Origin: Saccoglossus kowalevskii | Lineage: Eukaryota > Hemichordata > Enteropneusta > Harrimaniidae | Reading direction: 5' to 3' | NCBI RefSeq assembly: GCF_000003605.2 | Contig: NW_003147780.1 | Span: 28,874 to 54,565, forward strand | Length of the DNA: 25,692 bases | Shown: in pieces, positions 19,161-25,692 of the stretch | How the letters are laid out: the number at the start of each line of letters is the position of its first letter | Numbering within the stretch: the first letter of the stretch is position 1 | Position numbers and translations under genes: made by a program | Notes under the pieces: generated by a model | Database searches by the model: none | Seen by the model: only the letters and a program-made list of their open reading frames with translations | Told to the model about the DNA's origin: nothing

Positions 19161-19336
19161 AAAATGGGTGAGCTTGAAACAAATGGGTGAGTTTGGGACA
19201 AAATTGGTGAGCTTGGGACAAAATGGGTGAGCTTGGGACAGAATGGGTGAGCTTGGGACAAAATGGGTGAGCTTGGGACAAAATGGGTAAGCTTGGGACA
19301 AAATGGGTGAGGTGATCTTGGAACAAAATGGGTGAG
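19161..19336. repeat. 20-bp minisatellite, about 9 copies
   Basis: The consensus AAAATGGGTGAGCTTGGGAC repeats with point changes and one insertion near 19313. Overlapping minus-strand open frames (Pro/Leu/Ser/His-rich, 20-residue periodic) arise because a 20-base unit keeps several frames open. Confidence 0.92.
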
Positions 19337-20372
19337 ATTAAACACAGATGGTTTTAAATGTATGGTTGCAATTAAACCAGCGACATTTTCATTAGAAAAA
19401 AAGATTATATGGATGTGTTGTGAAAGTAACATTAGTATAATATGACGCTACATCTCTCTTGCTTTCTTCTTGTTGTTTAGCATTGTGAGAACACATCTGA
19501 TCTCAATACAAACAAGGATAACACTGATTGTAATGTGCATTGGATTACCAACATGTGTCAACAACTTCTGGGTATCACTATGTAACTGTAGGCTTTGGAG
19601 TGGGTTATTTAATCGTACAGGTTTTTACAGATAACAGGCAACTCGCTGAGCACATAAACTCGTTCGAACTCGTTTAAATTTCTATGATAATTTGATGCTG
19701 ATTGGATGAAAGAAATATAGCTTATGTTGCCCACGTTGTCAGGGTAACCATTTTAAAGGTTTAAATAACGATATCATTTACGTGCGTGTTAAATTAAGAT
19801 TTGAATTAAAAAAATAAAAACTCTTTAACGTGTTAACGAGGAGACCTGGATGTTTCTGTAAGAAATAACCTGACACCCAACAACAGAATTCTAATACCAT
19901 GTTTACACCAATCAACGACAATAATCATGTAACATTGCACTTAAAGAACATGAATATATTATATATTAAAACCTATAGAATTAACTGCGCAGAGTAATAT
20001 ATAAGAGTGGAATTTCAACAATATCGTTAACGTACATAACGAAATTACGGATCCCAAAATAAAACTCTGTGAAATATAACACTTGCCCAACTAGAGACAT
20101 CGTCACGAATTACAGCCCATTGATGTCAATCACCAAGATATTACTTGTTTATTAATTTATTTATCTATTTAGGAAAACAAAATAAATTAAATCACCAAGT
20201 AGAAACCAGTGTTAGAGTGCAATAAGCATATAATACACAGACTGGTATTGTGACAGGAAATGGTTTGCGGAATCATTTTGTAAAGACGATATATATACTG
20301 AGTCGATGTGTATACAAGCAAAGATTTCACTTAGTGGTGTAGTTTACATAACATTCAACATTTATGTCAGTT
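19337..20372. other. Non-coding stretch
   Basis: AT-rich, no gene recognised. Confidence 0.45.
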
Positions 20373-20536
20373 GATGTCAAGGCAACCGTATCTCGGAGTT
20401 GACTAGACTGATTTCAAAGCAACTTTATCTTGCCGATGACTAAGTTGATGTCAATGCAACTGTATTTCGTAGATGACTAGATGTAGGTCAACTAAACTTT
20501 ATCTTGAAGATGGCTAAGCTGTTGCCATAGCAACAA
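20373..20536. repeat. Degenerate 37-bp tandem repeat, about 4.5 copies
   Basis: Unit starts at 20373, 20410, 20447, 20483 and 20521. The shared core is GATGTCAANGCAAC, then TATCTTG, then GATGACTA. The copies are diverged, so the tract is old. Confidence 0.75.
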
Positions 20537-23204
20537 GACATTCATGAAAATAATAATTCGCTACCACATGCAATTGAAAAGACAGAATAATCGTCACCTA
20601 AGCCCTAAATAAGATGGATTTGTTCATACACTGCCCTCAATCAGTATCAGACTTTATAGACAAAAGACAGATGTCACTGTCGCCTGAGGCGGCGCTATTC
20701 AATTTGTCTTGCCAGTTTACTATCTTGCCATCAGAAGTTTAGTATTTGTCGTTGTGGGCAGTGTTCCACAATTTCTAATATTTCTACCTTTTTACTTGTT
20801 GGACAAACTGTTCTATGTTTATACCAATTGTATTTCGGGTGTAAGTCGCTTCCTTGGCCCGGATAACAAATTAAATATACAAACTGTTAAATACAATATA
20901 GTTACGAGGTGATAATAAAGATATACTGTTTTGTGCCAAGGAATTGTTCTTTCCTACCATTCAAAGTGCGTGGCACTATGCCTTGCAATCAATATACCCA
21001 TGATATGTATTTTCCAATTACCGATTGAGAAGAAAAACTGACCGGCCTGGTTTTCATTCTTTTCCAGTCCAGTAGACATCGGATGAACTTTCACAACGTT
21101 TTCGTCGTGTGCTATCAACCTCAGTAATCAGTACAATTGTTTTAATGTGATTTCTCTGTGTGACAACATTTTGACGCTGTCGAGTTGATTAACCTGCCAC
21201 TCATCATGTGAGTACGATGACTGGGAACAAATACTCCACGGTATGCCCTCGTTTCATTTCACCGATGCTCTCATACCATGTCTTCTTTGACGTAGGCGAC
21301 ATTTCACCATACTTTTCGCATTCAGTAAACTATTAGCGCAGAAGACGGGTCAATTTTTTCATAAACATTCCTGTCATTTTTAACTGCGGGGTTGCGTTGT
21401 AGGTCAAATGTCGCGTCATTCTCCCAAGAAATCTATCAAGATTTATCCGCGACATCCTCAGCAAGACGTCACTAAAGTTAACTTGTAACTGTTTCAGTGA
21501 TGAGACCACCATATTTGTTTACTAATTTCCTGTTGCTAAAACGACATTTCTTATAATTAGAATGTTGTATCTCGACCTACCATTTCCTACCACACACCAG
21601 CTAAAATGTCACTAATTTGCAGGACTTCTCACGCGAGTCGCATCGCCACCATCGGAGGTTGTGTTTGCAAACTAACATCCTCTTGTTTAAGTCAACGGAG
21701 CGAAGTTTCAAATTCCAAATCAGAGAGGAAAACGTGACACGAATTCAGCCAACGAGATGCCTAAAACATAGACACTTACACTCGAAGCACTCATGGAAGT
21801 GTCATTTTTGATAAGTATTAAGTAAAATGTGCTTCAGACATGAATTGAGAAAAATCTTCGTAGCATAAACAATAACTACAGATACAGTTTAAGTGATTTA
21901 TTGTATAATTGTTGTCCATTTCACTCTTGAATAGTTTTAGTCATATACAGGGTATCTTTCGACAGAATACGAAATAAATGTAGACACTAACTAAGTAGTA
22001 TACAGTTATTCAGATTCAGAATGTTTGATTAAACGGATTCTAAATTACAGCGCGGGTGTTGTATTTATGTAAACTTCCAATCACAGACAATATGGTGGTC
22101 AGCGACAGATTTCATCAAAATAAATCAAATTAATAATTAAAAAAATTTTCTACATCCCAAGTTTTTCAGCGGAATTGCAAATACACATACAATATATAAA
22201 TACACCAAAAAAAATACACATAGAATAAATTATTCCAATCATATTAAAGAATTACATTTTTCTGTGACGGTTCAAGTTAATCACTCGGCATTCATCTTAT
22301 GCCTGACAGGGAATGCTCTAATCGTTTTTTTTTTATGGAATTTCTAGACATTTTAATCTGATATTTCAAGCATGGGGGGGGGGGCATGGTTATGCAAATT
22401 AGCTATAAACTTTGTGCAACGTCTTGGTAGACGGACGATCAAGGCGAGACACAATTGGTTTATCGTCAAATTCATAGGCTTCCCAGAAAGTCTATAATAT
22501 GTTCACAGAAAACGCAACTTTCTAAAATCACGGGTTTAAGAAATGAGTCGACGCGAACTGAAACCTTTGTTGTTGGTTTGGAAGAGTCATTCTTGATGTG
22601 TCTCTGATTGTATGGCGTAATGACGTAAGCAATGTCACATGATCATAATATAATAAGTGTTCAAGAATATACATTGATATGATCATTCTGATTCTCACTA
22701 CTTTTCTACCCACAGCAACGATGTGAGGCGTTTTTATTAATTTTTCACCCAAATTAATTGTCTTTGTGGAGTTTGTTGTCATAACGTTCATTTAATAATT
22801 TGGTAGAGAAGCTGCCAGATGTGAAGCATGTATTTGGAAATCTTTGTTTTTTCTCGCAAAAACCTGAAATAAATTAATTGATTTTTTCAACTTTATATTC
22901 AGTTACATTCGCCATGTACAACGGGAAAGTTACAAATTACATCGTAATATTGTGCAAGAAACCACGCCAGCCAGTCATTGCCGATTCTTACTGTGATTTA
23001 CTACATCGAATGTTGTTTGAACTGGGTTTACTGAAGCACGTTAAATTTATTGTTTCTTTTTATTTGATGAAAAAATCAAATGGCTGAAGCAGCTACGAAT
23101 TATTGGACTCTATATTCATTGTTGTTTTAGCCTACAAAGAAAAAAAACGGTTCTGAACGAACTCTTGCATGTCACGTCCATGCATTCATCTTTTATATTC
23201 ACCA
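20537..23204. other. Non-coding stretch
   Basis: No gene recognised. Short open frames (20709-20912, 21617-21811, 22528-22791 minus, 22878-23087) have no family signature; the one at 21617 follows a possible acceptor (TTTGCAG). A poly-G run lies at 22375-22383. Confidence 0.45.
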
Positions 23205-24055
23205 CAGTACTCACAATCCAGGCTACGCACAGCTATCCAGACCATCCCATATCTTCATTCCCACTATCCAGTCTACTTCATAACTCCATTCCCACTATCT
23301 TTGTTACCCCATAACTTAATTCCCACTTTCCAGGCAATCCCATAACTTCATTTTTACTATCCAAGCTACTCCAAAACTTGCTTCTCACTATCTTTGTTAC
23401 CCCATAACTTCATTCTCACTATCCAGACTATCCCATTACCTATTCTCACTATCCAGACTATCCCATTACCTATTCTCACTATCCAGGCTAACCCAAAGAT
23501 TCATTCCCAATAGTCCGCGCCACCCCATAACTTCATTCTCACTATCCAGGCCATCCCATAACTTCATTCCCATAATCCACGCCACCCCATAACTTCATTC
23601 TCACTATCCAGGCCATCCCATAACTTCATTCTCATAATCCGCGCTACCCCAGAACTTCATTCTCACTATCCAGGCCATCCCATAACTTCATTCCCATAAT
23701 CCTCGCCACCCCATAACTTCATTCTCACTATCCAGGCCATCCCATAACTTCATTCTCATAATCCGCGCTACCCCAGAACTTCATTCTCACTATCCAGGCC
23801 ATCCCATTACTTCATTCCCATAATCCTCGCCACCCCATAACTTCATTCTCACTATTCGTGCAATCCCATTACTTCATTCCCATAATCCACGCTACCCGAG
23901 AACTTCATTCTCACTATCCAGGCCATCCCATAACTTCATTCCCATAATCCTCGCCAACCCAGAACTTCATTCTCACTATTCAGTATTCACACTATCCTAT
24001 AACTTCATTCCCATAATCCACAATACCCCATACTTTCATTCCAATTATCCATGTT
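23205..24055. repeat. 31-bp minisatellite with 62-bp and 124-bp higher-order structure
   Basis: About 27 units. Two 31-bp variants alternate: one containing CACTATCCAGGCCATCCCAT and one containing CATAATCCNCGCCACCCCAT, giving a 62-bp dimer. A further alternation (ATCCGCGCTACCCCAGAAC at 23637 and 23761; ATCCTCGCC at about 23698 and 23822) gives a 124-bp tetramer in the centre. Outer units are more diverged. Confidence 0.9.
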
Positions 24056-25493
24056 GCAAGTCGTATGACAACACTCTAGAACATCAATTAAATATAAAAT
24101 AAGTGCAGTTGATACACTTTAGCTTCAGGTTCCTCAAATGTGTTTTCCTAAAAAAACCTCAAGGTTAACAGAGAATATTACCGAAGGCCTGTGGTGTAAA
24201 ACGTTTTTTTTTTAGATCTATCACAATCCGATACATTAGAAAAAGAAAATGTGAAACGAACATGCATTATTTCTGTCTATCAGTAAACTCATCGATGTTT
24301 CTGGTTAGCGTTATCACAGATTTGTTCCAGATAGAACGACATTTGTACCGTTGGAATGACCCTCGTAACAGCGTCATCGAAAAAAACTACGGTCATTTTG
24401 AAAACACTGCGTATCAGTTTGACGAAACGGACAATACCAGTGAATGAATTCTCACGCAGGTGGTGGGGATATTGACACTTTTAACAAAGCAGCCGTTTTG
24501 TGTCATCTCATTGTCCAGCGGGGTTAATGAATCATCGTGCTTTGTGGAATGGTGAATTACACTACAATTGAATGTGATAAGCAAAATAGGCGTGGATATG
24601 CGGTCACGATTTTGGTATCACATTCATCTTTACCCACAATCCTTTGCATTGAACTCTTTGTCCAACTCAAGGCCAGGGGAGAAAACGTGCTGAAGTTCGT
24701 TGTAATCTTGAGTGAAACAAAGCATTTATAAACAAAATGGATTACTTTTGTGAAACACTGTATTAATTTTGTGACAGTTCAAATGGAATAATAGAAGTAT
24801 GTGCACTAAGAACAGCTGGACACCATCAGCACAAATAGCAAACCTGTAAATGGTCGAAATGTATAGTCAGAGAGTCCACAATATATTAAGGGACAGTGAT
24901 TTCTCTTCTATTTCTCTGCGATGCACAAGTTGATAGTTTTCAGGTGAAGTGAATTACACTGAATGCAATAGGTTACCGTTATGCCATAGATAATAAAGTT
25001 TGGGGTATCATGTGGCATTGGCGTTAACTGAACAAATAAGGTTGCAAATTACTTACAATGAACACCATAAATAATTTTGTTTTCAAATTACTTTCTCGGA
25101 TTGGGAGAACTTACTAAATGAAAACCAACAATTATTAATGTGTATTCCTACACTACCTGTGTGAATCTTTGCTCAGTTAAAGTAAGATATCGAATCATGC
25201 GATAATATGCGATAGACATTCTTATGTTTCAATGAGTTTCAGTAAACAGTAAACCTGTGAATATTATTGTAACACTGATTTCAACTTACATTGTGTATAT
25301 CATATGCTACAAAGAACATCCTATACAAGAGAGCGATGGTGGTGGTAATTTATACTTGGTCTTTACGCTATGTTACAACAGTATTTATTGTGTATAACTT
25401 TGTGAAGTCTGGTTATTTGCATTAACTTTTAATTCGTTTTTATTATTTGTATCAAACGATATACTTATACGATATATATGGATTGACATTGTT
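24056..25493. other. Non-coding stretch
   Basis: No gene recognised. A plus-strand frame open from 24169 to 24447 (ATG at 24262) follows a long T tract ending in AG near 24215 and has ordinary protein-like composition, but no family match, no second exon and a position next to a minisatellite. I treat it as unproven. Confidence 0.4.
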
Positions 25494-25692
25494 CTGTCGT
25501 GTCGAGCGAAAAGAAATACAAGTTTTACTCTGTCGTGTATTACGAATCACTAGTTGTGCCCTGTCGTGTCGGGCAAAACACAAGTTTTGCTCTGTCATGC
25601 ATTACGAGTCACAAGTTCTGTTCTGTTGCGTCGATAGAAACACAAATTTTGCTTTGTTGCTCCGTCGTGTGTTGCGAATCACAAGTTCTGTT
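25494..25692. repeat. Tandem repeat of about 62-67 bp, 3 copies, running off the window edge
   Basis: CTGTCGTGTCG starts at 25494 and 25561, and a variant CTGTTGCGTCG at 25623. Each copy contains ACAAGTTTTGCTCTGTCGTG and then ATTACGAATCACAAGTTCTG or a variant. The array probably continues beyond the window. Confidence 0.85.

Noticed and set aside
19102-19432. Minus-strand open frames rich in Pro/Ser/His
   Set aside because: They come from the 20-bp minisatellite, which stays open in more than one frame.
23205-24055. CRISPR-like alternation of repeated and variable segments
   Set aside because: The 'spacers' are themselves repeats in a 31-bp minisatellite, and the genome is clearly eukaryotic.
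24169-24447. 92-codon frame after a T-tract/AG acceptor-like site
   Set aside because: Protein-like composition but no recognisable family, partner exon or poly(A) signal; kept only as a note.

Overview
The window is AT-rich nuclear DNA from an animal, most likely a lophotrochozoan and probably a bivalve mollusc. The grounds are an intronless Mab-21/cGAS-like coding exon, long non-coding stretches, many diverged minisatellites, decayed non-LTR retrotransposons of two types (CR1/Jockey-like and L1/Tx1-like), and small TTAA-flanked inverted-repeat elements. No prokaryotic gene organisation is visible. The taxon is inferred from gene content, not proven.

Layout, left to right. 1-5840 is non-coding, with short palindromes, G/C homopolymers and scattered repeat debris. 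5849-7891 is the main gene: a 674-residue Mab-21-type (cGAS-like) protein that appears to have lost the nucleotidyltransferase acidic residues. It carries an 84-residue cysteine-rich tail ending in the CaaX box CVIM. A decayed CR1/Jockey-like LINE with an internal duplication (about 7955-9225) lies just behind it. 9230-14480 is mostly non-coding, with a 133-bp TTAA-flanked MITE (11066-11198) and a possible LINE 3' tail (about 11790-11860). 14546-17180 is a long-inverted-repeat TTAA element (223-bp arms, about 97% identical) enclosing an L1/Tx1-like LINE fragment and a 50-base assembly gap. 17454-18332 is a second small gene on the same strand: a 113-residue protein with a Gln/Pro-rich head and a 55-residue cysteine-rich tail, again ending in CVIM. 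A 32-bp minisatellite fills its 3' UTR. The rest is non-coding, with four more minisatellite tracts (20 bp, 37 bp, 31/124 bp and about 62-67 bp periods).

The most interesting point is the pair of genes. Two otherwise unrelated proteins, about 9.6 kb apart on one strand, share a tail design: dense CC/CxC repeats built from short tandem codon repeats, acidic/Gly spacers, and an identical terminal CVIM. Both coding exons sit a few bases after a good 3' splice acceptor. I infer lipidated, possibly metal-binding membrane-tethered proteins, one of which uses a pseudo-cGAS fold. I know of no described system of this form; that is a hypothesis to test.
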